From Nocardia sp. NBC_01329 (GTDB lineage Bacteria > Actinomycetota > Actinomycetes > Mycobacteriales > Mycobacteriaceae), in NCBI RefSeq assembly GCF_035956715.1, contig NZ_CP108381.1, forward strand, positions 1,054,001-1,118,000: a stretch of DNA of 64,000 bases, written 5' to 3'. Within the stretch, counting starts at the first letter, position 1. The number at the start of each line of letters is the position of its first letter. Of this stretch, positions 1 to 9,388 are shown one piece after another. The notes below the pieces were generated by a model. That model worked only from the letters and a program-made list of their open reading frames with translations, had not been told where the DNA came from and ran no database searches. Both the position numbers and the translations under genes were made by a program.

Positions 1-1380
1 GCGGCCGAGAGCAGTGATCCATGGAACAACGCCGGTACCGGACATTCGGCGCTGTGTGAACTCAACTACAGCCCGCAGAAGCCGGACGGTTCGGTCGATA
101 TCGGCAAGGCCGTCGATATCAACGAACGCTTCCAGGTGTCGCGCCAGTTCTGGGCCTACGCGGCGGAGAACGGCATAGTCGGCGATCCCTCCCGCTTCAT
201 CAACCCCATCCCGCATGTCAGTTTCGTACACGGCGCCGCCGATGTGGAGTACCTGCGCAAACGGTATGAGGCGCTGTCGCGGCACCCGCTGTTCGCGGGG
301 ATGGAGTACATCGACAGTTCCGACGAGTTCGCCCGCCGGCTGCCGCTGATGGCCCGGGGCCGCGATTTCTCCGATCCGATCGCCCTCAACTGGTCCGACG
401 GCGGCACCGATATCGATTTCGGTTCGCTCACCAAGGAGCTGCTCGCCTATATCGGCGCCAGCGGCGGCGAGATCGGTTTCGGTATCGAGGTCCGCAACCT
501 GTCCAAGCAGAAGGACGGCAGCTGGAAGGTCACGGTGCGCAATACCCGGACCGGCCGCACCCGCACGCTGATCAGCAAATTCGTCTTCGTCGGGGCCGGC
601 GGCGGGGCGCTGCCGCTGCTGCAGAAGGCGGGAATCGAGGAGATCCGCGGTTTCGCGGGCTTCCCGGTCTCGGGGCAGTTCCTGCGGTGTACCAACACCG
701 ACCTGATCGACCAGCACGGGGCCAAGGTGTACGGCAAGGCCGCGGTCGGGGCGCCGCCGATGTCGGTACCGCATCTGGACACCCGCGTCATCAAGGGCAA
801 GCCCGGCCTGCTCTTCGGCCCCTATGCCGGTTGGACCCCCAAGTTCCTCAAGGACGGCAGCAACGCCGACCTGTTCAAATCGATCAAACCCGGCAACCTG
901 GCCCCGATGCTCGGCGTCGGCGTCACCGAGTTGAGCCTGGTCAAATACCTGGTCACCGAGCTGATGAAATCGCAGTCCGGCCGGGTGTACACCATGGAGG
1001 AGTTCATCCCGCGTGCCGAGGGCCGGGACTGGGAACTCATCACCGCCGGGCAGCGGGTGCAGGTGATCCGCCGCAAGGGCGCCGGCGGTGTACTCGAACT
1101 GGGTACCGCCGTCATCACCGCGCAGGACGGCTCCATCGCCGGACTGCTGGGCGCATCCCCGGGCGCCTCGACCTGTGTGACGGCCATGCTCGATGTGCTG
1201 GAACGCTGCTTCCCGGCCGAGTACGAGCAGTGGACGCCCAAACTGAAGGAAATGATCCCCTCGCTGGGTATCAAACTGTCGGAGAACCAGCGCCTGTTCG
1301 CCGAGGTGTGGGACTGGACCGGTAAGGCGTTGCAGCTCAACCGTTCCGCGGCACCCACAGCGGTCGCCGCCGGGGTCTGA
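1..1380 (+). CDS. mqo: Malate:quinone oxidoreductase, 5' end cut by window edge
   Basis: Membrane-associated FAD enzyme that oxidises malate to oxaloacetate and passes electrons to the quinone pool, bypassing soluble malate dehydrogenase. The frame is open from base 1, so the start and the N-terminal FAD Rossmann motif lie outside the window; 459 residues remain of a family normally close to 500. Visible family signatures are [18 protein letters not shown] just inside the edge, [13 protein letters not shown], a [10 protein letters not shown] segment near visible residue 197 and a C-terminal [11 protein letters not shown]-contact segment near residue 384. An internal ATG at 136 exists but conserved sequence upstream rules it out as the start. 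A hairpin follows the stop, and the next gene is a GNAT protein as in mycobacteria. Confidence 0.93.
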   Translation, partial: AAESSDPWNNAGTGHSALCELNYSPQKPDGSVDIGKAVDINERFQVSRQFWAYAAENGIVGDPSRFINPIPHVSFVHGAADVEYLRKRYEALSRHPLFAGMEYIDSSDEFARRLPLMARGRDFSDPIALNWSDGGTDIDFGSLTKELLAYIGASGGEIGFGIEVRNLSKQKDGSWKVTVRNTRTGRTRTLISKFVFVGAGGGALPLLQKAGIEEIRGFAGFPVSGQFLRCTNTDLIDQHGAKVYGKAAVGAPPMSVPHLDTRVIKGKPGLLFGPYAGWTPKFLKDGSNADLFKSIKPGNLAPMLGVGVTELSLVKYLVTELMKSQSGRVYTMEEFIPRAEGRDWELITAGQRVQVIRRKGAGGVLELGTAVITAQDGSIAGLLGASPGASTCVTAMLDVLERCFPAEYEQWTPKLKEMIPSLGIKLSENQRLFAEVWDWTGKALQLNRSAAPTAVAAGV

Positions 1381-1399
1381 TCCGGAAGTTCGTCGATAC

Positions 1400-1429
1400 G
1401 GTCCGCGGGGCGAGGAACTCCCGCGGGCC
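1400..1429 (+). terminator. Hairpin downstream of mqo
   Basis: Arms 1400-1409 and 1420-1429 pair over 10 bp with one G-U, closing a 10-base loop. There is no clear T-tract, which is usual for actinobacterial terminators. It lies 20 bases past the mqo stop. Confidence 0.5.
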
Positions 1430-1510
1430 GTTGTCGTATCGGGGCCGTCACGGACCGTGCGCGCCTGGCATTCACGTGCATATCGGGCCGAGGTGTGATA
1501 GCAAGGCGCG

Positions 1511-1960
1511 ATGATGTCAACGGTCGCACTCCGCCGGTCATGGGCGCAGGATCTCGATACCCCCACCCTGTACGAGTTGCTGAAACTGCGTGTCGAAGTG
1601 TTCGTGGTGGAGCAGAAGTGCGCGTACCCGGAGTTGGACGGGCAGGATCTGCTGCCGGAGACGCGGCATCTGTGGCTCGACGACGAGGGCGAGGTCATCG
1701 CGACCCTGCGGCTGCTCGAAGAGCACGACGACGGCGTGAAATCCTTCCGTATCGGCCGGTTGTGTACCGCGGTCGAGGCACGCGGCCACGGATACACCAC
1801 CCGGCTGCTGCAGGCGGCCCTCGCCGAGACGGGTTCGCATACCGTCCGGCTCAACGCCCAGACCTACCTGATCGATCTGTACACCAAGCACGGGTTCGAG
1901 GTGGACGGCGCGGAGTTCATCGAGGACGGTGTCGCGCACGTACCCATGCGCAAGGGCTAG
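1511..1960 (+). CDS. GNAT family N-acetyltransferase, ElaA-like
   Basis: Predicted acetyl-CoA-dependent N-acyltransferase of 149 residues; the substrate is unknown. The N-terminal LYELLKLRVEVFVVEQKCAYPELDG matches the ElaA subfamily (given here only as its landmark residues LKLRVEVFVVEQ and YPELDG). The acetyl-CoA loop is represented by RLCTAVEARGHGYTTRLLQ around residues 79-98. Two adjacent ATG codons (1511, 1514) could start it; no strong ribosome site is visible. Its position between mqo and the chelatase gene equals that of Rv2851c in M. tuberculosis. ElaA-type proteins are uncharacterised, so only the fold can be named with assurance. Confidence 0.85.
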   Translation: MMSTVALRRSWAQDLDTPTLYELLKLRVEVFVVEQKCAYPELDGQDLLPETRHLWLDDEGEVIATLRLLEEHDDGVKSFRIGRLCTAVEARGHGYTTRLLQAALAETGSHTVRLNAQTYLIDLYTKHGFEVDGAEFIEDGVAHVPMRKG

Positions 1961-2019
1961 CCACGCGCCCATCCGCCCGTATCGGGTAGGGGAGGGCCGG
2001 GCCGGGTGATCGCACGTTT

Positions 2020-2025
2020 TAGAGT
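2020..2025 (+). promoter_or_regulatory. -10 hexamer for a leaderless chelatase mRNA
   Basis: TAGAGT ends six bases before the GTG at 2032, so transcription would begin at or next to the start codon. This supports the GTG start, which has no ribosome site upstream. Confidence 0.55.
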
Positions 2026-2031
2026 GGGGCC

Positions 2032-4029
2032 GTGTCCTCCATCGAAACGACCCGGCCCACCCGCCCGATCGCATCCGTCGCGGACGGCGGTGAGGCCGGG
2101 TTCCCATTCGCCGCGGTGGTCGGGCAGGAACAACTGCAGCTGGCGTTGATCCTGTGCGCGGTGCACCCGGGGATCGGCGGTGTGCTGGTTCGCGGTGAGA
2201 AGGGAACCGCCAAATCCACGGTGGTCCGGGCGTTGGCCCGGCTGCTGCCACCGGTGGTGGACGAATCGGGCGCCCGCCCGGCGCGGCTGGTGGAATTGCC
2301 GGTCGGCGCAACGGAGGACCGGGTCGTCGGCTCGCTCGATCTGGAACGGGTGCTGCGCGACGGGGAGCAAGCCTTCCGGCCCGGGTTGCTGGCTGCCGCC
2401 CATCACGGTGTCCTCTACGTGGACGAGGTGAACCTGCTGCACGACCATCTGGTCGATGTCCTGCTGGACGCGGCCGCCATGGGCCGGGTGCATATCGAAC
2501 GGGACGGGATCTCGCATTCGCACGCCGCCCGTTTCGTGCTGGTCGGCACCATGAACCCGGAAGAAGGCGAGCTGCGGCCCCAATTGCTCGACCGATTCGG
2601 CCTGACCGTGGACGTGACCGCCTCCCGTGACGTGGACGTCCGGATGGCCGTCGTGCGACGCCGCTTGGACTACGAAGCCGACCCCGACGGTTTCGCGGCC
2701 GCCTATGCCGGCGCGGACGCCGAGATCGCCGAACGCATCCTCACCGCGCGCGACCGCCTGCCCGGCGTCGTGCTCGACGATGTGGAGTTGCGGCGGATCG
2801 CCGCGGTGTGCGCCTCGTTCGATGTCGACGGTATGCGCGCGGATCTGGTGGTGGCCCGGACCGCTGTCGCCCATGCCGCCTGGTGCGGCCGTGGTGCCGT
2901 CACCGCCGAGGATGTGCGGATCGCGGCCGAGCTGGCCCTGCCGCACCGGCGGCGGCGGGACCCGTTCGACGAACCCGGGATCACTCCCGAACAGCTCGAC
3001 GACGCGATGCGCGACGCGGCCGAGCACGCCGACGATCAGCAGGACCCGGCCGGGGAGAACGAGGCACCCGAATCCGGCGGCCCGCCCGATCCCGACGACG
3101 ACCCCGACGGCCCGGGTGGTGGCGCGGACACACCGAACGACGACACCGCAGGGAACGAGAACTCCGGCGAGCGGGGTGGTCCGGGCGGCGCCGGGCAGAC
3201 GGGGACACCGGTCGCGACGCCGGTCCGGCCACCACACTGGGAGGTGCCCGGGGTCGGCGAAGGAGCACCCGGGCGCCGGTCCCGGGCACAGACCAGGCAG
3301 GGGCGGGTGGTGAACTCGACCCCGGAACCCACCGGCGGGTTGCATCTGCTGGGCACGCTGCGGGCCGCCGCTCCGCATCAGCGGGCGCGTGGGCGGCGCA
3401 CCGGTCCGCTGGTGCTGGCACCCGGCGATCTGCGCGGCGCCTACCGCGAAGGGCGCGAGGGCAACCTGGTGCTGTTCGTGGTGGACACTTCCGGCTCCAT
3501 GGCCGCCCGCGACCGGCTGTCCGCGGTGACCGGCGCGGTGGTGACCCTGCTGCGCGATGCCTACCAGCGGCGCGACAAAGTCGCGGTGATCTCGGTCCGC
3601 GGCGAGGAGGCCGAACTGGTGCTACCACCCACCTCCTCGATCGATATCGCCGTCCGCCGTCTCACCGGTCTACGCACCGGCGGGAAGAGTCCGCTGGCCG
3701 CGGGCCTGCGGAAGGCTCGGGAGGTGGTCTACCGGGAGCGGGTCCGCGATCCGCACCGCCGGCCGATGCTGGTGCTGCTCACCGACGGCCGCGCCACCGG
3801 TGGGACCGACCCGGTGCCGCGCGCCCGCGCGACGGCCGGTCTGCTGGCCCGCGACGGGGTGACCTCGGTAGTGGTCGACTGCGAACGCGGCATGATCCGG
3901 TTGGGTCTGGCCGCCGAACTGGCGAGCGCCCTGCGCGGCACGGTCGTGCGGCTCACCGAACTGACCGGTGCCTCGGTAGCCGACGTGGTCCGTGCGGGTG
4001 CCTCCGGTGGCGGCGCGCGAGCGGCCTGA
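2032..4029 (+). CDS. Magnesium/cobalt chelatase-type AAA-VWA fusion protein
   Basis: Fused ChlI/ChlD-like subunit of 665 residues, expected to use ATP to drive metal insertion into a tetrapyrrole. Given the cob genes immediately downstream, cobalt insertion in corrin synthesis (with a CobN-type large subunit encoded elsewhere) is the likeliest role; this is inference. The AAA domain spans about residues 20-330 with Walker [10 protein letters not shown] at 55-63 and Walker [11 protein letters not shown] near 127-136. An acidic, Pro/Gly-rich linker (about 340-430) joins it to a VWA domain with MIDAS DTSGSMA at about 485. It corresponds by position to Rv2850c. The GTG start is fixed by a -10 box six bases upstream. 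Confidence 0.88.
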   Translation: MSSIETTRPTRPIASVADGGEAGFPFAAVVGQEQLQLALILCAVHPGIGGVLVRGEKGTAKSTVVRALARLLPPVVDESGARPARLVELPVGATEDRVVGSLDLERVLRDGEQAFRPGLLAAAHHGVLYVDEVNLLHDHLVDVLLDAAAMGRVHIERDGISHSHAARFVLVGTMNPEEGELRPQLLDRFGLTVDVTASRDVDVRMAVVRRRLDYEADPDGFAAAYAGADAEIAERILTARDRLPGVVLDDVELRRIAAVCASFDVDGMRADLVVARTAVAHAAWCGRGAVTAEDVRIAAELALPHRRRRDPFDEPGITPEQLDDAMRDAAEHADDQQDPAGENEAPESGGPPDPDDDPDGPGGGADTPNDDTAGNENSGERGGPGGAGQTGTPVATPVRPPHWEVPGVGEGAPGRRSRAQTRQGRVVNSTPEPTGGLHLLGTLRAAAPHQRARGRRTGPLVLAPGDLRGAYREGREGNLVLFVVDTSGSMAARDRLSAVTGAVVTLLRDAYQRRDKVAVISVRGEEAELVLPPTSSIDIAVRRLTGLRTGGKSPLAAGLRKAREVVYRERVRDPHRRPMLVLLTDGRATGGTDPVPRARATAGLLARDGVTSVVVDCERGMIRLGLAAELASALRGTVVRLTELTGASVADVVRAGASGGGARAA

Positions 4030-4081
4030 CCGGATCCGGGTCGCCCCGGAAGAGCACGAAAACCCAACCAGAGGAGATCCC

Positions 4082-4696
4082 ATGCCCAAAGGGGTGCCGG
4101 AGCAAGTACCCGACGACGGCCTGACCACCCGTCAGCGCCGAAATCAGCCGGTACTCGCCGTGCACACCGGGCCGGGTAAGGGTAAATCCACCGCCGCCTT
4201 CGGGATGGCGCTGCGGGCCTGGAACCAGGGTTTCGACGTGGCGGTTTTCCAGTTCGTGAAAAGCGCCAAATGGAAGGTCGGGGAGGAAGCGGCCTTCCGC
4301 GAACTCGGGCTATTGCACGAGCAGACCGGTGTCGGCGGGCCGGTGCAGTGGCACAAGATGGGTGAAGGCTGGTCCTGGACTCGTAAACAGGGCACCGAAA
4401 CCGATCACGCGGCTGCCGCACAGGCCGGCTGGCAGGAGATCGCGCGGCGGTTGCGCGGCGCGGAACACCGGTTCTACGTACTCGACGAATTCACCTACCT
4501 GCTGAAATGGGGTTGGGTCGATATCGCGGAGGTCGTGGATACGCTGCGGCAGCGCCCGGGAAACCAGCATGTCGTGATCACCGGCCGGGACGCGCCGCCG
4601 GAGTTGGTGGAAGCGGCCGACCTGGTGACCGAGATGACGAAGGTGCGCCATCCCATGGACACCGGCCGCAAGGGGCAGCGGGGTATCGAATGGTGA
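4082..4696 (+). CDS. cobO: Cob(I)yrinic acid a,c-diamide adenosyltransferase
   Basis: CobO/BtuR-type ATP:corrinoid adenosyltransferase, 204 residues, which transfers the 5'-deoxyadenosyl group of ATP to cobalt in adenosylcobalamin synthesis. The P-loop variant HTGPGKGKST near residues 27-36 and the YVLDEFTYLLKWGW segment are typical of the family. The ATG at 4082 was chosen because AGAGGAG precedes it at good distance; in-frame sequence further upstream overlaps the chelatase stop region and is not conserved. It lies 52 bases after the chelatase gene and is followed by cobB, which suggests one cobalamin operon. Confidence 0.93.
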   Translation: MPKGVPEQVPDDGLTTRQRRNQPVLAVHTGPGKGKSTAAFGMALRAWNQGFDVAVFQFVKSAKWKVGEEAAFRELGLLHEQTGVGGPVQWHKMGEGWSWTRKQGTETDHAAAAQAGWQEIARRLRGAEHRFYVLDEFTYLLKWGWVDIAEVVDTLRQRPGNQHVVITGRDAPPELVEAADLVTEMTKVRHPMDTGRKGQRGIEW

Positions 4697-4772
4697 CGCG
4701 GCCCGAGTGCGTGGCCACGACCGGGGCTCGGTGCGCCTCCGGCCGGTACCGCTCGGCCGGATCGCCCAGGCG

Positions 4773-6179
4773 ATGAGCACCGCACCGGGGGTGGTGTTCG
4801 CCGCGCCGGCCTCCGGCAGCGGGAAGACCACGGTCGCGACCGGGCTCATGGGCGCGCTGCGCCGTGCGGGTCGCCGGGTCGCCCCGTTCAAAGTGGGGCC
4901 CGATTACATCGACCCCGGATATCACGGGCTCGCCGCCGGGCGTGCCGGACGCAATCTGGATCCGGTGCTCGTCGGGCGGGACCGGATCGCTCCGCTCTAC
5001 CGCCACGGTGCGCGCGGTTGCGATATCGCAGTGGTGGAAGGCGTGATGGGGCTGTTCGACGGGCGGATCGACGAGCAGGCGGTCGATCCTGTCGCGGAAG
5101 GCTCGACCGCGCAGGTCGCGAGCCTGCTCGGGCTTCCGGTGATCCTGGTGGTGGACGCGCGTGGCCACAGCCAGAGTCTGGCCGCGCTGCTGCACGGATT
5201 CGCCACCTTCGATACCGGTGTCCGGCTCGGCGGGGTGGTGCTCAATCGAGTGGGTAGCGTCCGGCACGAACAGGTGCTGCGCGCCGCCTGCGACCGAGTG
5301 GGCCTGCCGGTACTCGGCGCGCTGCCGCGGCTGGCCGAGCTCGAGGTCCCGTCCCGGCATCTGGGCCTGATCCCCGCAGTGGAACATGGGATCGCGGCGA
5401 CGCGCGCCGTGGATGCGATGACCGATCTGGCCGCCCGCCATCTCGACCTCGCCGCGGTCGCCGCCCTGGCCGCCGCTCCGGCGGCTGGACCGAGCTGGGA
5501 CGCGGAGCACGAAATCGTCGACGACGCACCGCTGCCGGACGGTCCCGGGCCGGTGATCGCTGTTGCCGGTGGCCCCGCCTTCACCTTCGGCTATGCCGAG
5601 CACCGGGAACTGCTCACCGCCGCCGGTGCCCGCGTCGCCGTATTCGACCCGCTGCACGACGGGCTGCCCGCCGAGACCGCGGGCTTGGTGCTGCCGGGCG
5701 GATTCCCGGAAGAGCACGCGGCGGTACTGGCGGCCAATACCGGACTGCGCGCCGCGGTGGCCGGCCGAGCGCGGGAGGGACTGCCGATCCATGCCGAATG
5801 CGCCGGGCTGCTGTACCTCACCAGATCTCTCGACGGTCATCCGATGGCCGGTCTGATCGACGCGGTCACCGAATTCGGGCCGCGCCTCACTCTCGGCTAC
5901 CGTGACGCGGTCGCGCTGGGAGACTCCGTGCTGTGGCGGGCCGGTGAACGGGTGCGCGGCCACGAATTCCATCGGACCCGGCTGACGGATGCCGGCGATA
6001 CCCCGCCCGCCTGGGGATGGCGTACCGCCGGCGAACAGGTGCGCGAGGGTGCGCTCGTGCACGGAGTGCACGCGTCGTATCTGCACACCCATCCCGCCGG
6101 AAACCCGGTCGCGGTGCGCCGTTTCGTCGCTGCCGCCCGCGCCCATCAGCGCACCCGCACCGCCGTACGCGCCCCGTGA
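4773..6179 (+). CDS. cobB: Cobyrinate a,c-diamide synthase / hydrogenobyrinate a,c-diamide synthase
   Basis: Glutamine-dependent amidotransferase that amidates the a and c side chains of (hydrogeno)byrinate using ATP; 468 residues from ATG 4773. The N-terminal dethiobiotin-synthetase-like domain opens with the P-loop APASGSGKTT. The C-terminal glutaminase domain carries the nucleophile in HAECAGLLYL and the GHEFHRT histidine region. A GTG at 4707 would add 22 residues, but family members begin just before the P-loop, so the ATG is preferred. The gene follows cobO by 76 bases and overlaps the next start by four bases (GTGA). Confidence 0.92.
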   Translation: MSTAPGVVFAAPASGSGKTTVATGLMGALRRAGRRVAPFKVGPDYIDPGYHGLAAGRAGRNLDPVLVGRDRIAPLYRHGARGCDIAVVEGVMGLFDGRIDEQAVDPVAEGSTAQVASLLGLPVILVVDARGHSQSLAALLHGFATFDTGVRLGGVVLNRVGSVRHEQVLRAACDRVGLPVLGALPRLAELEVPSRHLGLIPAVEHGIAATRAVDAMTDLAARHLDLAAVAALAAAPAAGPSWDAEHEIVDDAPLPDGPGPVIAVAGGPAFTFGYAEHRELLTAAGARVAVFDPLHDGLPAETAGLVLPGGFPEEHAAVLAANTGLRAAVAGRAREGLPIHAECAGLLYLTRSLDGHPMAGLIDAVTEFGPRLTLGYRDAVALGDSVLWRAGERVRGHEFHRTRLTDAGDTPPAWGWRTAGEQVREGALVHGVHASYLHTHPAGNPVAVRRFVAAARAHQRTRTAVRAP

Positions 6180-6592
6180 CCCGGGACGACGGCGGGTTCG
6201 GGATCGGACCCGCGCCGCTCGTGCCGGCGTATTCGGGACTACTCGCGGTGGGCCTGGGCCTGCGTCCGGATCTGTCCGCCGACCGGGTCCTCGTAGCGCT
6301 GGCGGAGGCCCTACCCGGCCGCCGGATAGGTTGTCTGGCGACCCTGGACCGCCGGGCTCGCGAACCGGGCCTCCTCGCTGCCGCTGCCGAATTGGGCGTA
6401 CCACTGCTCGGCTACTCCGTTGTACGGATGGCGCAGGTGCCGGTCCCGACCCCTTCGGAACGAGTGGTCGCCGCGCTGGGTATTCCGGGTGTGGCCGAGG
6501 CCGCGGCCCTGCTGGCCGGTACCGGGCCGTTGCTCGTCCCGCGGCAGGTGGTCGGGGGCGTAGTGGTGGCTGCGACCGCCGCCCGCGGCTGA
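6176..6592 (+). CDS. CobE / CbiG C-terminal-like cobalamin biosynthesis protein
   Basis: A 138-residue protein resembling CobE and the C-terminal domain of CbiG, associated with the ring-contraction stage of corrin synthesis in both pathways; its exact reaction is not settled. The match rests on the fold-typical start VGLGLRPDLSADRVLVALA, the middle REPGLLAAAAELGVPL, and the late segment VPTPSERVVAALGIPGVAEAAAL. The GTG at 6176 overlaps the cobB stop in a GTGA junction, so translation is probably coupled. This gene is not part of the mycobacterial order at this place as I recall it. Confidence 0.72.
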   Translation: MTRDDGGFGIGPAPLVPAYSGLLAVGLGLRPDLSADRVLVALAEALPGRRIGCLATLDRRAREPGLLAAAAELGVPLLGYSVVRMAQVPVPTPSERVVAALGIPGVAEAAALLAGTGPLLVPRQVVGGVVVAATAARG

Positions 6593-6693
6593 CCGGCGCC
6601 TGTTCTCCCGGCGGGGCCGGTCCGCTGTCCGGCTGCGTATCGGTGGCGGCACCGGCACCGGTTCGACCACGGGGTCCCGGTCGACCTCGACCG

Positions 6694-7824
6694 TCAGGGA
6701 GCCACCGACAGCAGATCCGCGAAACCGGTGGGGTCGTGCCGTCCGATGCTTGCGTGTTCGAACAGTCCCCAGCCTTCGGCGTCCCCGCAGCGCGCGTGCG
6801 CTATATGGTCGGTCACGCCCCACGGGATCCGCCCGGCGATCGCCGGATCGGTCAGGTCGTAGCTGCCGGCCCACGACCAGTCACGACCCTTCCACTGCCC
6901 GTGCTGCCAGTCCGGGTCGCCGCCGTAACCACAGCCGATGTGCAGCGGTATTCCGGTGACGGTGCGGATATCGATGGTCAGTGGTTTGCCGTCGGGTGTG
7001 CGCAGTTCCAGGCTCGCGCTCTCGGGGTGGCGGGTCCCGGACCGGTAGGAGATGGTGATCCGCGGCCAGCCCAGTTGCTCGACCGAACCGTCCGGGAACA
7101 CCCGTACCGCGTCGTTGAGGGTGCGGTAGCCGTCCGGGTTCTCCTGGATGATCACCACCACCGCGAAATCGTCGAAACGCAGCGGTACGTACAACCACCA
7201 GAACCCGCCGGCCCCTTCGGTGGCCGCCCGGCCGGGTGGTTCGGCCTCGCCGACGGGCCGGATACCCCAGGACCGGTCCCGGGTTCCCGTCCAGATTGCC
7301 GGATCGACCGCGATATCCTCGCCGCGGACCGTGATCGTGCCTGCCCAGGCGCCTACCTGGGCGAACCGGGAGGCGTCCAGAGTCGGGCGATTACCGGCGA
7401 GCATGACGTGGGGTTGTTCCTGCACCGCGGGGAAGGCGCCGGTCCAGGTGAGGTCCAGGCCCAGGTCTTCGTGGTCGCACACCACCCGGATCCGGCGCAG
7501 CGGTTCCACGACCTCGATCCGGTAGCCGCCGACCGCCATCTCCAGCCCCCGGTCGCTACGTGCGTCGGAGAATCGCACCGAGGTGATCTCGTCGCCGCGC
7601 CGCAGCGCCGCGTAGGCATCGACGACGCCGAGATTCGGATACACCCCGAATCCGGTGACCAACATGAGCGCCCCGTCGCGGTTGTGCGCGTTGAAATAGC
7701 TGCGATCGTAGAAATTGCGATCGCTGGACGCGGCCCGGGCGATCGGCAGCGGTGTCTGGTGGATCGGATACTCGTCCAATGGGCCCGGTGCCGTGGCCGG
7801 GGTGTGGGCGGTGGTTTCGCTCAT
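6694..7824 (-). CDS. Lipocalin-like (DUF7064/7065-type) protein
   Basis: Protein of about 376 residues, rich in beta-strand sequence, with landmarks GALMLVTGFGVYPNLGVVDAYA, WTGTRDRSWGIRPVGE and a C-terminal IGCGYGGDPDWQHGQWKG (each abbreviated). These resemble the family built from two lipocalin/AttH-like halves often annotated DUF7064/DUF7065 and found next to phosphotransferases in mycolate actinobacteria. The function is unknown; a lipid or terpenoid ligand is a guess. Two in-frame ATG codons (7842 and 7824) are created by an 18-bp tandem duplication at the junction with the upstream gene. It is probably cotranscribed with the phosphotransferase. Confidence 0.72.
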   Translation of the reverse strand: MSETTAHTPATAPGPLDEYPIHQTPLPIARAASSDRNFYDRSYFNAHNRDGALMLVTGFGVYPNLGVVDAYAALRRGDEITSVRFSDARSDRGLEMAVGGYRIEVVEPLRRIRVVCDHEDLGLDLTWTGAFPAVQEQPHVMLAGNRPTLDASRFAQVGAWAGTITVRGEDIAVDPAIWTGTRDRSWGIRPVGEAEPPGRAATEGAGGFWWLYVPLRFDDFAVVVIIQENPDGYRTLNDAVRVFPDGSVEQLGWPRITISYRSGTRHPESASLELRTPDGKPLTIDIRTVTGIPLHIGCGYGGDPDWQHGQWKGRDWSWAGSYDLTDPAIAGRIPWGVTDHIAHARCGDAEGWGLFEHASIGRHDPTGFADLLSVAP

Positions 7825-7857
7825 CTCAGTCCCATCCGTCATCTCAGTCCCATCCGT
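7822..7857. repeat. Perfect 18-bp tandem duplication at a stop/start junction
   Basis: The 18-mer CATCTCAGTCCCATCCGT occurs at 7822-7839 and again at 7840-7857. It spans the last codons and stop of the phosphotransferase gene and the beginning of the next gene, giving the latter two possible ATG starts six codons apart. Confidence 0.95.
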
Positions 7858-8974
7858 AGGTGCCGTCGAGCATGGCTTCCAGGGTGGCGCGATGCATGAT
7901 GTAGTCGTCGCGCTCCGCGGGTGCGGTGTCCTCACCCATATGGATCATGCGGCGTTTGATGCGGGCCATGACGATCGCGTGCCGCAGCGCGGAATAGGTG
8001 AGGTAGAAGTCCAGGTCCCGGACAGTGTGGCCGCTGACCTTCTCGTAGTGCGCCACGACCTCGTCGCGGCGCAGGAAGTCGGGGAGACCGGGGAATTCGA
8101 ATCCGGTGGCGATGTCCTGGAAGAAACGGTGCAGGAAGATCATCCACGCCAGATCGAGCTCGCGCGGCCCCAATGCGGCCATCTCCCAGTCCAACACAGC
8201 GATGGGGGTGAACCCGTCGTAGATGATGTTGCCGGGCCGGGCATCCCCCCAGCTCAGCACGTCGGGTCCCGGATCGGCCGGGAAGTGGCGATCCAGCCAG
8301 TCGAAAGCGCGCTCGATCAACGGGATCTCGTAACCGTCGTCGGCCAGCGCCCACTCGTACCAGGAACGGTCGGCGTCGAGATGACGGCGTAGCGCGGTCC
8401 CGGGCCCGTCCAATTCGGGGAACCGCTGCGCGGGGTCGGGCAGCGCGTGGATGCGGGCCAGGATCTCGAGGGTGTTGCGGGTGAGCTGGGCTCGCTCGGC
8501 GGGCGTCGCGTCGTAGAGCCAACCCGCGAATACATAGGGCGGATTGTCACCGGGGATCCGCCCCCGCACCCGGTCCATCACGAAGAACGGCGCACCGCAG
8601 GCCCCGCTATCTGTTTCCAGCCAGCGCAATCGCGGTACCGGGACGTCGGTGGCGGCGGCGACCTCACTGATGACGCGGTACTGCAGTCCCAGATCGTATT
8701 TCTCGAAGACCGGGAACGCGCCCTCTTCCGGGATCATCCGCGCGACGAAGGCGCCCGCGCCGGGCTCGCCGTCGGATTTCCAGTGCGCGTCGAAGAGTAC
8801 CGAGGCACTGGACAGGCCCCCGGCCAGTGGGCGCTGCAGGTTGCTGATCACCGGTGGATCGTCGGCCCCGACCCGGTGTCGTAGCCATTCGGCGAGCTGC
8901 CCGGCCAGCGCATCCAGATCGCGTTCGCTGGTGGTGAGCTGCATATGTTCGGTGGGGTTCACATCGTCGGGCAT
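7844..8974 (-). CDS. ACAD10-type aminoglycoside-phosphotransferase-fold kinase
   Basis: Predicted small-molecule kinase of the APH/ACAD10 group, 376 residues. The nucleotide-binding N lobe carries RPLAGGLSSASVLF, the catalytic loop reads SWGDARPGNIIYD and is followed by VLDWEMAALG with the metal-binding aspartate. In acyl-CoA-linked members of this group the kinase phosphorylates a hydroxylated acyl group, but no acyl-CoA dehydrogenase lies nearby here, so the substrate is open. AGGAGG at 8981-8986 is six bases before ATG 8974 and three before ATG 8977; the former was chosen. A longer upstream frame exists without support. Confidence 0.85.
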   Translation of the reverse strand: MPDDVNPTEHMQLTTSERDLDALAGQLAEWLRHRVGADDPPVISNLQRPLAGGLSSASVLFDAHWKSDGEPGAGAFVARMIPEEGAFPVFEKYDLGLQYRVISEVAAATDVPVPRLRWLETDSGACGAPFFVMDRVRGRIPGDNPPYVFAGWLYDATPAERAQLTRNTLEILARIHALPDPAQRFPELDGPGTALRRHLDADRSWYEWALADDGYEIPLIERAFDWLDRHFPADPGPDVLSWGDARPGNIIYDGFTPIAVLDWEMAALGPRELDLAWMIFLHRFFQDIATGFEFPGLPDFLRRDEVVAHYEKVSGHTVRDLDFYLTYSALRHAIVMARIKRRMIHMGEDTAPAERDDYIMHRATLEAMLDGTYGWD

Positions 8975-9130
8975 CATCGTCCTCCTGACGCCATCCGGCC
9001 TCGGCGCGGAGACCGGCCCACCATCGTCTCGGTGACACGCCATCGGGTCGCCCGCGTGCGGGAACTGTAACGTGTTTCAGTCCGGCCGGGGTCGGATTCG
9101 GCGGATCATCGGCCTGCGAGAACACGGCAT

Positions 9131-9349
9131 ATGAGCCCCGGTGCCCGGCCTGTCGGCCGGATGACGATTATGAAACGCCTCCGGAACGGAGTCGCCGTCG
9201 TCGTGGCGGCCGGGTTGCTACTGGTGGTGGGGGCCACGATTCGTCCCCTGTTCATCGACGACCCGGCGCCGCCGGAGATCCTGTCCGCCACGGAGATCGG
9301 GTTGATGGCGCTGCTGCTGGCGCAACTGGAGGCGAGCCCGCCGGGCTGA
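9131..9349 (+). CDS. Small hypothetical membrane protein
   Basis: Short frame of up to 72 residues with a single hydrophobic segment (GVAVVVAAGLLLVVGATI) after a basic stretch KRLRNG, then a short helix-like tail. An alternative ATG at 9161 gives 62 residues. No ribosome site is obvious and I recognise no family. It sits in the gap between the divergent phosphotransferase and the oxidoreductase gene and may be real, but it is weakly supported. Confidence 0.35.
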   Translation: MSPGARPVGRMTIMKRLRNGVAVVVAAGLLLVVGATIRPLFIDDPAPPEILSATEIGLMALLLAQLEASPPG

Positions 9350-9388
9350 GCCGGAATGAACGTCCGCCGGTGTGGGTTGCTCGTGGTC

